In this document: piece by piece, positions 1-8,066 of the stretch
How the letters are laid out: each line of letters opens with the position of its first letter
Position numbering within the stretch: position 1 is the stretch's first letter
Source: Cellulomonas sp. HZM
GTDB lineage: Bacteria; Actinomycetota; Actinomycetes; Actinomycetales; Cellulomonadaceae
Direction: 5' to 3'
Assembly (NCBI RefSeq): GCF_000708885.1
Contig: NZ_JEOE01000016.1
Coordinates: 16,037-80,036 of the forward strand
DNA: 64,000 bases
Notes under the pieces: model-generated
Told to the model about the DNA's origin: nothing
Seen by the model: only the letters and a program-made list of their open reading frames with translations
Databases searched by the model: none
Translations under genes and position numbers: made by a program

Positions 1-337
1 GCGCGTCGAGCTCGACCCACAGCTCCTGGTTCTTCACGGGCTTCTTGTCCGCGGTGCGCCAGCCGTTGCGCTTCCAGCCCGCCACCCACTTGGTCACGCC
101 GTTCATCACGTACTGCGAGTCCACGTGCAGCGTGACGTCGCACGGCTTGTTGAGCGCGGTCAGGCCCTCGATGACGGCCGTGAGCTCCATGCGGTTGTTC
201 GTCGTGACGGCCTCGCCGCCCCACAGCTCGCGCTCGTGACCGCCGGAGCGCATCCACGCGCCCCATCCCCCGACGCCGGGGTTGCCCTTGCAGGCCCCGT
301 CGGTCCACATCTCCACCACGGGCCGCTCGTCGCTCAC
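1..337 (-). CDS. rnhA: Ribonuclease HI, 3' end cut by the window edge
   Basis: Cytoplasmic endonuclease that cuts the RNA strand of RNA:DNA hybrids using two metal ions. The first 112 codons are present. They show the opening [10 protein letters not shown] motif (Asp13), the RMELTA motif (Glu51) and HVDSQYV (Asp73), matching the E. coli D10/E48/D70 triad with a constant offset of three. The C-terminal part lies left of the window. The GTG start at 337 follows a TAGGGT hexamer by seven bases and has no SD sequence, so the mRNA is probably leaderless. It is divergent from the helicase gene, with about 40 bases between starts. Confidence 0.95.
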   Translation of the reverse strand, partial: MSDERPVVEMWTDGACKGNPGVGGWGAWMRSGGHERELWGGEAVTTNNRMELTAVIEGLTALNKPCDVTLHVDSQYVMNGVTKWVAGWKRNGWRTADKKPVKNQELWVELDA

Positions 338-378
338 GGGCGTCACCCTACGACGAGCCGGGCGTGCGAGGATCGCGT

Positions 379-2928
379 GTGCCCACGACCCTCGCCGACC
401 GGATCCCGGCCGACCCGACCGACGCCGACGCGCTCTACGAGGCGTTCACCGGCTGGGCCGACGAGCGTGGTCTGACGCTGTACCCGCACCAGGAGGAGTC
501 GCTGCTCGCGCTGGTCAGCGGCGAGCACGTCATCGTCAGCACCCCGACCGGCTCGGGCAAGTCGCTCGTCGCCGTCGCGGCGCACTTCGTCGCGCTCGCG
601 CAGCGGCGGCGCACGTTCTACACCGCGCCGCTCAAGGCACTCGTGAGCGAGAAGTTCTTCGCGCTCGTCGAGGCGTTCGGGTCGGCGAACGTCGGCATGA
701 TGACCGGCGACTCGTCGGTCAACGCCGACGCCCCGATCATCTGCTGCACCGCCGAGATCCTCGCCAACCTCGCGCTGCGCGACGGGCCCGACGCGGACGT
801 CGGCCAGGTCGTCATGGACGAGTTCCACTTCTACGCCGACCCGCAGCGCGGCTGGGCGTGGCAGGTGCCGTTGCTCGAGCTGCCGCGCGCGCAGCACGTC
901 CTGATGTCCGCGACCCTCGGCGACGTCGCGTTCTTCGCGGAGGACCTCACGCGCCGCACGGGCCGGGACGTCGCGGTGGTGACGAGCGCCGAGCGACCGG
1001 TCCCGCTGACGTTCTCCTATGTCGTCGAGCCCCTGCACGAGCTGCTCGACGAGCTGGTCCGCACGCGCCGCTCCCCCGTGTACGTCGTGCACTTCACGCA
1101 GAAGGACGCGGTCGAGCGCGCACAGTCGCTGCTGTCGACGCCGCTGACGAGCCGTGAGCAGCGCGACGCGATCGCCGCCGAGCTGGGCGACTTCCGGTTC
1201 GGGCCAGGATTCGGGCGCACGCTGTCGCGTCTGCTCCGGCACGGCGTGGGCGTGCACCACGCCGGGATGCTGCCGAAGTACCGGCGCGTGGTCGAGCGCC
1301 TGACGCAGAAGGGGCTGCTCCCCGTCGTGTGCGGGACGGACACCCTCGGCGTGGGCATCAACGTGCCCATCCGCACCGTCGTGCTCACGAGCCTGGTGAA
1401 GTACGACGGCGTGCGCATGCGGCACCTGTCCGCGCGCGAGTTCCACCAGATCGCCGGGCGCGCGGGGCGCGCGGGGTTCGACACCGTGGGCGAGGTCCTC
1501 GTGCTCGCACCCGACCACGTGATCGAGAACCGGCGCGCGCTGGAGAAGGCGGGCGACGACCCGCGCAAGCTCAAGAAGATCGTGCGCAAGCAGGCGCCGG
1601 CCGGGCACGTGAACTGGACGGACAAGACGTTCGAGCGCCTTCGCGACGCCCCGCCCGAGCCGCTGACGTCGTCCTTCGCCGTCTCGCACGCGATGGTCCT
1701 GCACGTGCTCGCGCGCCCGGGCGACCCGGTGGCGGCCATGACGCGGCTCCTCACCGACAACCACGAGCCCGAGGGCGCCCGCGGGCGGCACGTGCGGAGG
1801 GCGATCGCGGTGTACCGCTCGCTGCGGGCCGCGGGCGTGGTCGAGCGCGTCTGGGTCGACGACGCGAGCGTCCCGCGCGGGCGCCGCCGCACGGTCCGCC
1901 TCACGCACGACCTGCCGAGCAACTTCGCGCTCAACCAGGCCCTCTCCCCGTTCGCCTACGCGGCTCTCGACCTGCTCGACCGCGACGACCCCGCGTACGC
2001 GCACGACGTCGTCAGCGTCATCGAGGCGACGCTCGACGACCCGCGCCAGGTGCTCGCCGCGCAGGAGAACAAGGCCCGCGGCGAGGCGGTCGCGGCGATG
2101 AAGGCCGAGGGCATCGAGTACGACGAGCGCATGGCGCTGCTCGCCGACGTCACGTACCCCAAGCCGCTCGCCGAGCTGCTCGAGGCGGCGTTCGCCACGT
2201 ACCGGCAGACCAACCCGTGGGTGGCCGACCTCGCGCTGTCGCCCAAGTCGGTGGTCCGCGAGATGCACGAGCGCGCCGCGACGTTCGCGGAGTACGTGAG
2301 CCTCTACCAGCTCGACCGCACCGAGGGGGTGCTGCTGCGCTACCTCGCCGACGCGTACCGCGCGCTGCGCCAGACCGTCCCCGAGGACGCTCGGACCGAG
2401 GAGGTCTGGGAGATCGTCGAGTGGCTCGGCGACCTGGTCCGCCGCACCGACTCGAGCCTGCTCGACGAGTGGGAGCGCCTGGCCAACCCCCTCGACGAGC
2501 ACGGCGCCGACGCGCCGGGCGCGCAGGACGACGACACCCCCGAGCCGATCACCGCGAACCCGCGGGTGCTCCGCGCGCTGGTGCGCGGGGCCATGTTCCG
2601 CCGCGTCGAGCTGGTCGCGCGGGAGGCCTACGACGCCCTGGCCGCGCTCGGCGACACCGACGAGGACGGCGAGCCGTGGACCGCGGACCGCTGGGCGCAG
2701 GCGCTCGACCCGTTCTACGACGACCACGACGAGGTGCTCACGGGCGCGCCCGCACGCGGCCCCGCGCTGTTCCAGGTCACGACGTCGGCGACCAGCTGGC
2801 GCGTGCGCCAGCTCCTGGACGACCCGGAGGGGGACCACGACTGGCGCATCGACGCCGTCGTCGACCTCGACGCGTCCGACGAGACGGGCGAGGTCCGGCT
2901 CGCCGTGACCGCCGTCGGACCCCTGTGA
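379..2928 (+). CDS. DEAD/DEAH-box RNA helicase, Ski2/Mtr4-like, DUF3516 type
   Basis: Superfamily 2 helicase of 849 residues, probably acting on RNA. Walker A is STPTGSGKS at residues 54-62, the DEAH-like box is DEFH at 147-150, motif III is SAT at 177-179, and the motif VI region [10 protein letters not shown] lies near 357. The roughly 450-residue C-terminal region fits the actinobacterial DUF3516 extension. GTG at 379 is preferred because GCGAGGA sits seven bases upstream; an in-frame GTG at 364 would add five residues. It is divergent from rnhA. No substrate can be assigned from the sequence. Confidence 0.9.
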   Translation: MPTTLADRIPADPTDADALYEAFTGWADERGLTLYPHQEESLLALVSGEHVIVSTPTGSGKSLVAVAAHFVALAQRRRTFYTAPLKALVSEKFFALVEAFGSANVGMMTGDSSVNADAPIICCTAEILANLALRDGPDADVGQVVMDEFHFYADPQRGWAWQVPLLELPRAQHVLMSATLGDVAFFAEDLTRRTGRDVAVVTSAERPVPLTFSYVVEPLHELLDELVRTRRSPVYVVHFTQKDAVERAQSLLSTPLTSREQRDAIAAELGDFRFGPGFGRTLSRLLRHGVGVHHAGMLPKYRRVVERLTQKGLLPVVCGTDTLGVGINVPIRTVVLTSLVKYDGVRMRHLSAREFHQIAGRAGRAGFDTVGEVLVLAPDHVIENRRALEKAGDDPRKLKKIVRKQAPAGHVNWTDKTFERLRDAPPEPLTSSFAVSHAMVLHVLARPGDPVAAMTRLLTDNHEPEGARGRHVRRAIAVYRSLRAAGVVERVWVDDASVPRGRRRTVRLTHDLPSNFALNQALSPFAYAALDLLDRDDPAYAHDVVSVIEATLDDPRQVLAAQENKARGEAVAAMKAEGIEYDERMALLADVTYPKPLAELLEAAFATYRQTNPWVADLALSPKSVVREMHERAATFAEYVSLYQLDRTEGVLLRYLADAYRALRQTVPEDARTEEVWEIVEWLGDLVRRTDSSLLDEWERLANPLDEHGADAPGAQDDDTPEPITANPRVLRALVRGAMFRRVELVAREAYDALAALGDTDEDGEPWTADRWAQALDPFYDDHDEVLTGAPARGPALFQVTTSATSWRVRQLLDDPEGDHDWRIDAVVDLDASDETGEVRLAVTAVGPL

Positions 2929-2940
2929 CGTGGCCGCAAG

Positions 2941-2984
2941 ATAGGTAAGGCGGCCCTGTATCTGCGCAGGTCAGGCCAGCCTTT
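2941..2984 (+). promoter_or_regulatory. Two IdeR/DtxR-like boxes upstream of the VIT-type transporter
   Basis: Two 19-base windows, 2941-2959 and 2966-2984, each match 12 of 19 positions of the DtxR/IdeR consensus TTAGGTTAGGCTAACCTAA. The first carries the half-site TAGGTAAGGC and the second GGTCAGGC...AGCCT. Both lie upstream of the predicted -35 element at 2991, the position from which IdeR activates iron-storage genes such as mycobacterial bfrA. The match is partial and was counted by eye. Confidence 0.4.
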
Positions 2985-2990
2985 CCAACG

Positions 2991-3020
2991 GTGACAGGCT
3001 CCGCCTGCCGTGCCTACGGT
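2991..3020 (+). promoter_or_regulatory. Sigma-A-type promoter giving a leaderless VIT transcript
   Basis: GTGACA (2991-2996) and TACGGT (3015-3020) are separated by 18 bases. The ATG follows the -10 element by exactly six bases, so transcription should begin at or next to the start codon. No SD is visible before this ATG. Confidence 0.5.
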
Positions 3021-3026
3021 GGCGCC

Positions 3027-3590
3027 ATGAGCGCACTGACGGCACCCCTGCTCGGAGCTCGTCGCCCCGTCACCTCCGCACGTCTGAACCGCCTGCGCGC
3101 GGGCGTGCTCGGCGCCAACGACGGCATCGTGTCGGTCGCCGCGATCGTCGTGGGCGTCGCGGGGGCATCGGCCGGCGTCGCGGCGGTCGCCACCGCGGGC
3201 GTCGCGGGGCTCGTCGCCGGCGCGCTGTCGATGGCGTCGGGCGAGTACGTCTCCGTCAGCTCGCAGCGCGACGCCGAGCGGGCCGGCACCGGCACTCGTG
3301 CGGACGACGACGAGCTCACCAACCCGTGGCACGCCGCATGGGCCTCGCTCGGCGCGTTCGTCGCGGGCGGCGTCGTGCCGCTCCTCGTCGCGATCGCGCC
3401 GTGGGCGCGGGCCGCGCTCGTGCCGGCGGTCGTCGTCGCGGTCGTGCTCGCGCTCGTCGTGACCGGTGCCGTGAGCGCCCGGATCGGCGGCGCACCGACG
3501 GGCAGGGCGGTGGTCCGCAACGTCGTCGGCGGTTCGGTCGCGATGGCGGTGACGTTCGCCGTCGGGAGCATGGTCGGCCTCGCGGTCTGA
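3027..3590 (+). CDS. VIT1/CCC1-family Fe(II)/Mn(II) transporter
   Basis: Integral membrane protein of 187 residues. It has the family opening LRAGVLGANDGIVSVAAIVVGVAG, then a second hydrophobic segment ending in the conserved AGALSMASGEYVSVSSQRDAE block, a short cytoplasmic stretch, and three more membrane segments to the C-terminus. VIT/CCC1 proteins move ferrous iron or manganese out of the cytosol. The compact size is normal for bacterial members without a ferritin domain. The ATG at 3027 is set by the -10/start spacing. Possible iron-regulator boxes upstream suggest induction by iron. Confidence 0.85.
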   Translation: MSALTAPLLGARRPVTSARLNRLRAGVLGANDGIVSVAAIVVGVAGASAGVAAVATAGVAGLVAGALSMASGEYVSVSSQRDAERAGTGTRADDDELTNPWHAAWASLGAFVAGGVVPLLVAIAPWARAALVPAVVVAVVLALVVTGAVSARIGGAPTGRAVVRNVVGGSVAMAVTFAVGSMVGLAV

Positions 3591-3615
3591 CGTGCGCGCC
3601 TGGGACGCTGTGCGC

Positions 3616-4107
3616 GTGACCAGGAAGCCTCCCGCCGGCACGCCGGCTCTCGTCGCGCTCGCCGCCGCCGGCATCGAGCACACGGCGCACGCCTACGAGC
3701 ACGACCCGGCCTCCGACCTGGGCTACGGCCTGGAGGCGGCGCAGGTGCTCGGCGTCCCGCCCGAGCAGGTCTTCAAGACCCTCATGACGCTCGTCGACGG
3801 CACGCTCACGGTCGCCGTCGTGCCCGTGACCGGACAGCTCGACCTCAAGCTGCTCGCCGCGGCTGCGGGCGGCAAGCGCGCGACCATGGCCGGCAGGCCC
3901 GAGGCCGAGCGGGCGACCGGCTACGTCGTCGGCGGCATCTCGCCGCTCGGGCAGCGCGCGGCGCACCCGACCGTGGTCGACGAGACCGTGTGGCTGTTCG
4001 ACACCGTGTACGTCTCGGGCGGCCGGCGCGGGCTCGACGTCGAGCTCGCACCCGACGACCTCGTCCGGCTGACGTCGGCGACCGTGGCTGCGATCGGCCG
4101 CGACTGA
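3616..4107 (+). CDS. YbaK/EbsC-type aminoacyl-tRNA deacylase
   Basis: Single-domain protein of 163 residues of the YbaK/ProX superfamily, which hydrolyses mischarged tRNAs; YbaK itself clears Cys-tRNA(Pro). Family features are the early PALVALAAAGIEH...YEHD segment, the QVFKTLMTLVDG block containing the conserved lysine, and the late GGISPLGQR loop followed by V.DET. GTG at 3616 is favoured because GACGCT lies six bases upstream; an in-frame GTG at 3592 would add eight residues. The substrate tRNA cannot be read from the sequence. Confidence 0.85.
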   Translation: MTRKPPAGTPALVALAAAGIEHTAHAYEHDPASDLGYGLEAAQVLGVPPEQVFKTLMTLVDGTLTVAVVPVTGQLDLKLLAAAAGGKRATMAGRPEAERATGYVVGGISPLGQRAAHPTVVDETVWLFDTVYVSGGRRGLDVELAPDDLVRLTSATVAAIGRD

Positions 4108-4120
4108 CGCGACCATGTCC

Positions 4121-4157
4121 GCGCTACCCCGCGCTATCCCGCGCTATCCCGCGCTAC
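4121..4157. repeat. Four tandem copies of a 10-base unit (GCGCTATCCC type)
   Basis: Units begin at 4121, 4131, 4141 and 4151. The middle two are identical; the first has one substitution and the last is degenerate and incomplete. The array fills the gap between two convergent genes and runs into the stop codon of the YccF gene. No terminator-like hairpin was seen here. Confidence 0.85.
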
Positions 4158-4549
4158 GGCCCGACGGTGCGCAGCGAGCTCGTCGGCACCACGCGCTTGC
4201 CCAGCGGCGCGAGGGACACGGGCACCAGCTTGAGGTTCGCGATCCCCAGCGGGATGCCGATGATCGACAGGAACAGCGGGATCGACGTCAGCACGTGACC
4301 GATCGCGAGCCAGATCCCCGCGACCAGCACCCAGATCACGTTCCCGAGCACCGAGAAGATCCCCGCGGTCGGCTTGTCGACGAGGGTCCGCCCGAAGGGC
4401 CACAGCGTGTACCCGGCGATGCGGAACGACGCGATGCCGAACGGGATGGTCACGATCAGGAGGCAGCACACGATCCCGGCGAGCGCGTAGCCGGCCGCGA
4501 GCCACAGACCTGCGAAGATCAGCCAGACGACGTTGAGGATCGTGTTCAC
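4154..4549 (-). CDS. YccF-domain inner-membrane protein
   Basis: Protein of 131 residues with two copies of the YccF repeat. Each has a hydrophobic W-L-I-x-x-G-x-W-L-A segment followed by a glycine/proline loop of the IPFGIASFRIA or IPLGIANLKL type, giving about four membrane segments. The TLWPFGRTL motif between repeats is typical. The function of the family is unknown. The GTG start at 4549 is the first residue of the conserved domain. Confidence 0.85.
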   Translation of the reverse strand: MNTILNVVWLIFAGLWLAAGYALAGIVCCLLIVTIPFGIASFRIAGYTLWPFGRTLVDKPTAGIFSVLGNVIWVLVAGIWLAIGHVLTSIPLFLSIIGIPLGIANLKLVPVSLAPLGKRVVPTSSLRTVGP

Positions 4550-4615
4550 CCCCCTACGGTCCCACCCGATGACCCCCGGCGACAGCCGCCGCACGTACGA
4601 CGAGGACGACCACCC

Positions 4616-5326
4616 GTGGACGACGAGCTCGACGACCGGCTCGCAGCCGTGCGCGCACGCGTCGCGCGCGCCTGCTCCGACGCGGGGCGAGACCCCGGCG
4701 CGGTCCGGGTGCTGCTCGCCACCAAGACGCAGGACGCATCGACGATCCGCGCGGCGCTCGAGGCCGACGCGCGTGCGTGCGCGGCCGACCCGACGCTGCG
4801 GCCGGTGCTCGTCGGCGAGAACCGGGTGCAGGAGCTGGTGGCGAAGGCCCCGCTGCTCGCGGACGTCACGGGCGGGATCCACCTCATCGGCCAGCTTCAG
4901 GCCAACAAGGTGAACGCCGCACTGCGCTGGTCCTCGTGCATCGAGTCGGTCGACTCGATCGCGCTCGCGCGCCGGCTCGCGGAACGCACGGAGGGCCTCG
5001 ACGTCCTCGTCCAGGTCAACGTCTCGGGCGAGCCGACGAAGAGCGGCACGTCGCCCGAGGGCGCGCTCCCCCTCCTCGAGGAGGTCGCGGGGCTCGGCAC
5101 GCTGTGCGTGCGCGGGCTCATGACGATCGGGCTTCGCAGCGACGAGAGCGCCGCGGTGCGCGCGGGCTTCGACACGCTCCGCCGGCTGCGCGACGCCGGG
5201 GCCGCACGCGGCCTGTGCGGTCCCGAGCTCTCGATGGGCATGAGCGGTGACCTCGACCTGGCAGTCGCCGCGGGCGCGACGGTCGTGCGCGTCGGCACCG
5301 CGGTGTTCGGCGCGCGCAGGGTCTGA
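4616..5326 (+). CDS. YggS/PLPBP-family pyridoxal phosphate homeostasis protein
   Basis: Single-domain PLP-binding barrel of 236 residues related to the N-terminal domain of bacterial alanine racemase. Visible landmarks are VLLATKTQ, where the lysine that binds PLP sits, GENRVQEL, HLIGQLQANK, VNVSGEPTKSG, GLMTIG and the phosphate-binding SMGMSGDLDLA. These proteins buffer free PLP and have no known catalytic reaction. The GTG at 4616 has GAGGA about ten bases upstream. The reading frame stays open far upstream, but that part has low-complexity, shadow-like composition. Confidence 0.92.
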   Translation: MDDELDDRLAAVRARVARACSDAGRDPGAVRVLLATKTQDASTIRAALEADARACAADPTLRPVLVGENRVQELVAKAPLLADVTGGIHLIGQLQANKVNAALRWSSCIESVDSIALARRLAERTEGLDVLVQVNVSGEPTKSGTSPEGALPLLEEVAGLGTLCVRGLMTIGLRSDESAAVRAGFDTLRRLRDAGAARGLCGPELSMGMSGDLDLAVAAGATVVRVGTAVFGARRV

Positions 5327-5365
5327 ACCGTGCGCGTGGGCGACGTCCGCCGCGATACTGGGTCC

Positions 5366-5731
5366 GTGACCGACGACCGCCGCCGCCCGCGCTCGGTCTA
5401 CGGCGTGGGCGACGAGCCCGACGCGCGGTTCTCGCTCGCCAACGAGCGCACGTTCCTCGCGTGGGTGCGCACCGCGCTCGGGCTGCTCGCGGGCGGCGTC
5501 GCGCTCGAGGCGCTCGACCTCCCGATGCGCGCGGGCTTCCAGCTGGCCGCCTCGGTGCTCCTCGTCGTGCTGGGCATCCTCGCGCCCGTGTCCGCATGGC
5601 TGGGGTGGGCGCGTGCCGAGCGGGCCGTCCGGCTGCGGTCCCCCATGCCCGCACCGACGTCGTTCACGCTGCTCGTCGTCGGCGTCAGCGCCGCCGGGGT
5701 CCTGGTCCTGCTGGGGATAGCGCTGCGATGA
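5366..5731 (+). CDS. DUF202 (YidH-type) membrane protein
   Basis: Protein of 121 residues with the DUF202 signature LANERTFLAWVRTALGLLAGG followed by three hydrophobic segments. Function unknown. GTG at 5366 is chosen because GATACT ends six bases before it, a leaderless arrangement; the GTG at 5330 would add twelve residues with no homology. It overlaps the next gene by four bases (ATGA), so the two small membrane proteins are probably co-translated and may form one complex. Confidence 0.8.
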   Translation: MTDDRRRPRSVYGVGDEPDARFSLANERTFLAWVRTALGLLAGGVALEALDLPMRAGFQLAASVLLVVLGILAPVSAWLGWARAERAVRLRSPMPAPTSFTLLVVGVSAAGVLVLLGIALR

Positions 5732-6042
5732 GCGGCCCGGAGCCCGCCGCACCCGAGTCGTTCGCCGTCGAGCGCACGCGGCTCGCGTGGCGGCGCACCG
5801 CGCTGTCCCTCGCCGCGGGCTCGGTCGCGGCCGGCAAGCTGCTCGAGGAGGTCGTCGGTGCCGGCGGCTGGGCCGTCACGCTCGTCGGGCTCGGGGCCGC
5901 CGCGGCGATGGTCCGTGCGGCACGACGCCGGCACACGCGCGACGACGCCCGGCCTGCGTCCACGCTCGTCGCGGCGTGCGCGACGGCCATGACGCTCCTC
6001 GGTGCCGCCGGACTGTGGCTCGTGCTCGCCTGGCCCCGGTGA
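5728..6042 (+). CDS. Second DUF202 membrane protein
   Basis: Protein of 104 residues with a divergent DUF202 motif, VERTRLAWRRTALSLAAGS, and three predicted membrane segments. Its ATG overlaps the stop of the preceding DUF202 gene. Paired DUF202 genes of this kind occur in other actinobacteria; no function is established. The next gene lies on the other strand with only six bases between stops and no visible terminator. Confidence 0.8.
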   Translation: MSGPEPAAPESFAVERTRLAWRRTALSLAAGSVAAGKLLEEVVGAGGWAVTLVGLGAAAAMVRAARRRHTRDDARPASTLVAACATAMTLLGAAGLWLVLAWPR

Positions 6043-6048
6043 GGCGCC

Positions 6049-7125
6049 TCAGGGGACGCGCGCGGTCCACCCCGGGTCGGAGAACTTCGTGCGGTCCAGC
6101 TCGGCCACGCGCGCGAGCTCGTCGTCCGTGAGGACCGCGTCGACGACGCGGTACCGCGACCGGAAGTGCGCCACGAACGCCGCGATGACGTCCTCGCGCG
6201 GCAGCTGGGTCTGCGAGCGCACCGGGTCCACGCGCTTGTTGGCGGACGTCGTCCCCTTGTCGGAGAGCTTCTCGCGCCCGATGCGCAGCACCTCGAGCAT
6301 CTTCGTCGCGTCGATGTCGTAGGACATCGTCACGTGGTGCAGCACCGCACCGCCCACCATGCGCTTCTGCGCGGAGCCGGCGAGCTTGCCCGCAGGCGAG
6401 GCGATGTCGTTGAGCCCGCTGACGAAGGCCTGCACACCCACGTCCGCGAGCGCACCGAGCACCCACTGGTTGAGGAACGTGTAGGACTCCTCGAAGCTCA
6501 TGCCGTCGACGAGCGAGGCGGGCACCACCATCGAGAACGTGATGCAGTTGCCTGCCTCCATGAACATCGCGCCACCGCCGGAGATGCGCCGCACGACGGT
6601 GATCCCGTACCGCTGCGCCGCATCGAGGTCGACCTCGTTGGACAGCGACTGGAACGAGCCGATGATCACCGCGGGGTCCTGCCACTCCCAGAAGCGCAGC
6701 GTCGGCCCGCGTCGACCGGCCGCGAGCTGTGCGGTCAGCACCTCGTCGAGCGCCGCGTTCTCGGCCGGGCTGAGCGGGCCGGGCGTCAGCAGCTCGAACT
6801 CGTGGTCGCCCCATGCGGTCGAGTAACCGAGCGCCCGGCGGACCGCGAGCGCCACCGAGCGCGCGTCGAAACCGACCATCGCGACCGGCCCCGCGATCGC
6901 CCCGGCACGTTCGGCGGTCTCGACGCCGCCGGTCACGGCCTGCGCCAGCGCCGCCGGCGAGGCGTCCTGCGGCATCCCGACGAGCGACGCCGCGATGACC
7001 TCGAGCGCGTCGTCGGGCTCGAGGAAGAAGTCACCGCTGACGACGACGTCAGCAAGGAGCCCGTCGTTCACCTCGAGGTCGACCACGACGAGCTTGCCGC
7101 CGGGGACCTTGTACTCGCCGTGCAC
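6049..7125 (-). CDS. lplA: Lipoate-protein ligase with the accessory domain at the N-terminus
   Basis: Attaches lipoate or octanoate to the lysine of lipoyl domains (pyruvate and 2-oxoglutarate dehydrogenases, GcvH). The 358 residues hold the catalytic domain in the second part: RRISGGGA at 179-186 (lipoyl-adenylate loop) and NDI...GKLAGSAQ with catalytic Lys247. Residues 1-100 resemble the small accessory domain that in E. coli LplA follows the catalytic domain (EYKVPGGKLV...DGLLADVVVSGDFF). The order is therefore reversed. The GTG start directly abuts the TAG of the preceding gene, so the two form an operon. Confidence 0.85.
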   Translation of the reverse strand: MHGEYKVPGGKLVVVDLEVNDGLLADVVVSGDFFLEPDDALEVIAASLVGMPQDASPAALAQAVTGGVETAERAGAIAGPVAMVGFDARSVALAVRRALGYSTAWGDHEFELLTPGPLSPAENAALDEVLTAQLAAGRRGPTLRFWEWQDPAVIIGSFQSLSNEVDLDAAQRYGITVVRRISGGGAMFMEAGNCITFSMVVPASLVDGMSFEESYTFLNQWVLGALADVGVQAFVSGLNDIASPAGKLAGSAQKRMVGGAVLHHVTMSYDIDATKMLEVLRIGREKLSDKGTTSANKRVDPVRSQTQLPREDVIAAFVAHFRSRYRVVDAVLTDDELARVAELDRTKFSDPGWTARVP

Positions 7126-7983
7126 CTATCCGAGCCCTTCCACCGCGTGCTGCGCCTGCGTCTGCAGCAGCTGGTCGAGGTCCTCGGGTTCGCCGAGCAC
7201 CTTGCGCGCGTCGTCGGTGCTCGCACCGTCGTGCAGGTCGGTCGCTGTCCACGTCACGATCGTGTTCCCGACGAGCAGGTGCCCCCGGTAGTCGGGGAAG
7301 GCGTGCGTGCCGGTCCGCTGCGTGCGCTCCTGGACGATCGACGGGTAGACGCCCTGCCCCTCGATCGCGGGGCTGGCGGACCAGGTGGTGCTGTCGGCGC
7401 CCGGCACCGACTGCGTGTACACCGAGCACGCGTCGACCGTCTGCACGAGCACGCGGAACGCGCGCTGCGCGGCCCGGGGGCTCGCGAGCACGGAGACGCG
7501 CTGCTCGAACGACATCTCCGGGTCGCGCCACTGCTGGGCCTGGAAGTCACGCGGGGTGGTGCCGACGACGGTCACGGCGTCGGTGCAGTCGTCGGGGTCG
7601 ACCGCGGAGCCTGCCGGCAGGCCCCACGTCGGCGTCGGGCCCGCCGACAGGCCGGCCGCCGCACCGGGCATCGCGGTCGCGAGCTGAGTCGGCGTCACGA
7701 GCAGCCGTCCGGCGGTCCCCGCGTCGAAGCGTGCGGCGGAGCCCACTGGCTGCACGGTCGACGAGGACTCCTTCGGGTCCGGGACGTCGAGCGCGCTCGT
7801 CGGCGACGGCGTCGTCGTGGCGGCGTCGGGCTCGACGTCGTGGGCGACCCACGGCTGGAGCACGAGAGCGACGATCGCCCCCACGAGCAGGACCGTGAGG
7901 ACCCACCACCACCGGCGCGCAGGGCGCACGGGACCTCCGCTGGCGTCGTCGGGTCCCGACGGCTGCGGCATCGTGCCCGCCAA
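7126..7983 (-). CDS. Membrane-anchored extracytoplasmic sensor-like protein
   Basis: Protein of 285 residues with a short cytoplasmic N-terminus rich in Gly, Pro and Ser, one membrane segment (WWWVLTVLLVGAIVALVL, about residues 25-42), a Thr/Pro/Ser linker, and an outer domain of about 190 residues. The domain resembles the PknH-type extracellular sensor fold and has a conserved cysteine pair (DDCTDA and DACSVY). A PASTA or kinase domain is absent. The start may be TTG at 7983, which has GGGGAG at good spacing, or ATG at 7971. It runs directly into lplA. Confidence 0.65.
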   Translation of the reverse strand: MAGTMPQPSGPDDASGGPVRPARRWWWVLTVLLVGAIVALVLQPWVAHDVEPDAATTTPSPTSALDVPDPKESSSTVQPVGSAARFDAGTAGRLLVTPTQLATAMPGAAAGLSAGPTPTWGLPAGSAVDPDDCTDAVTVVGTTPRDFQAQQWRDPEMSFEQRVSVLASPRAAQRAFRVLVQTVDACSVYTQSVPGADSTTWSASPAIEGQGVYPSIVQERTQRTGTHAFPDYRGHLLVGNTIVTWTATDLHDGASTDDARKVLGEPEDLDQLLQTQAQHAVEGLG

Positions 7984-8066
7984 CGCCCCGCTCCCCTCGT
8001 GTGCTCGTCGTGGTCTGTCGTCTCCCCCAGGTTATGCCGCCGGTCTGTGAACGACGACCAGGGTCG

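Noticed and set aside
343..2838. An 831-codon open frame antisense to the helicase gene
   Set aside because: Composition is Arg/Val/Asp/Glu-rich and repetitive, as expected of a shadow frame in very GC-rich DNA; the opposite strand has full helicase motifs. Similar long antisense frames over cimA, leuB, ilvB, ilvD, GH81, gatA and glgX were dropped for the same reason.
4115..4615. Upstream extension of the YggS-like gene
   Set aside because: The open frame crosses the convergent YccF gene and is low-complexity (Arg/Asp/Pro/His); the conserved domain begins just after GTG 4616, which has an SD.
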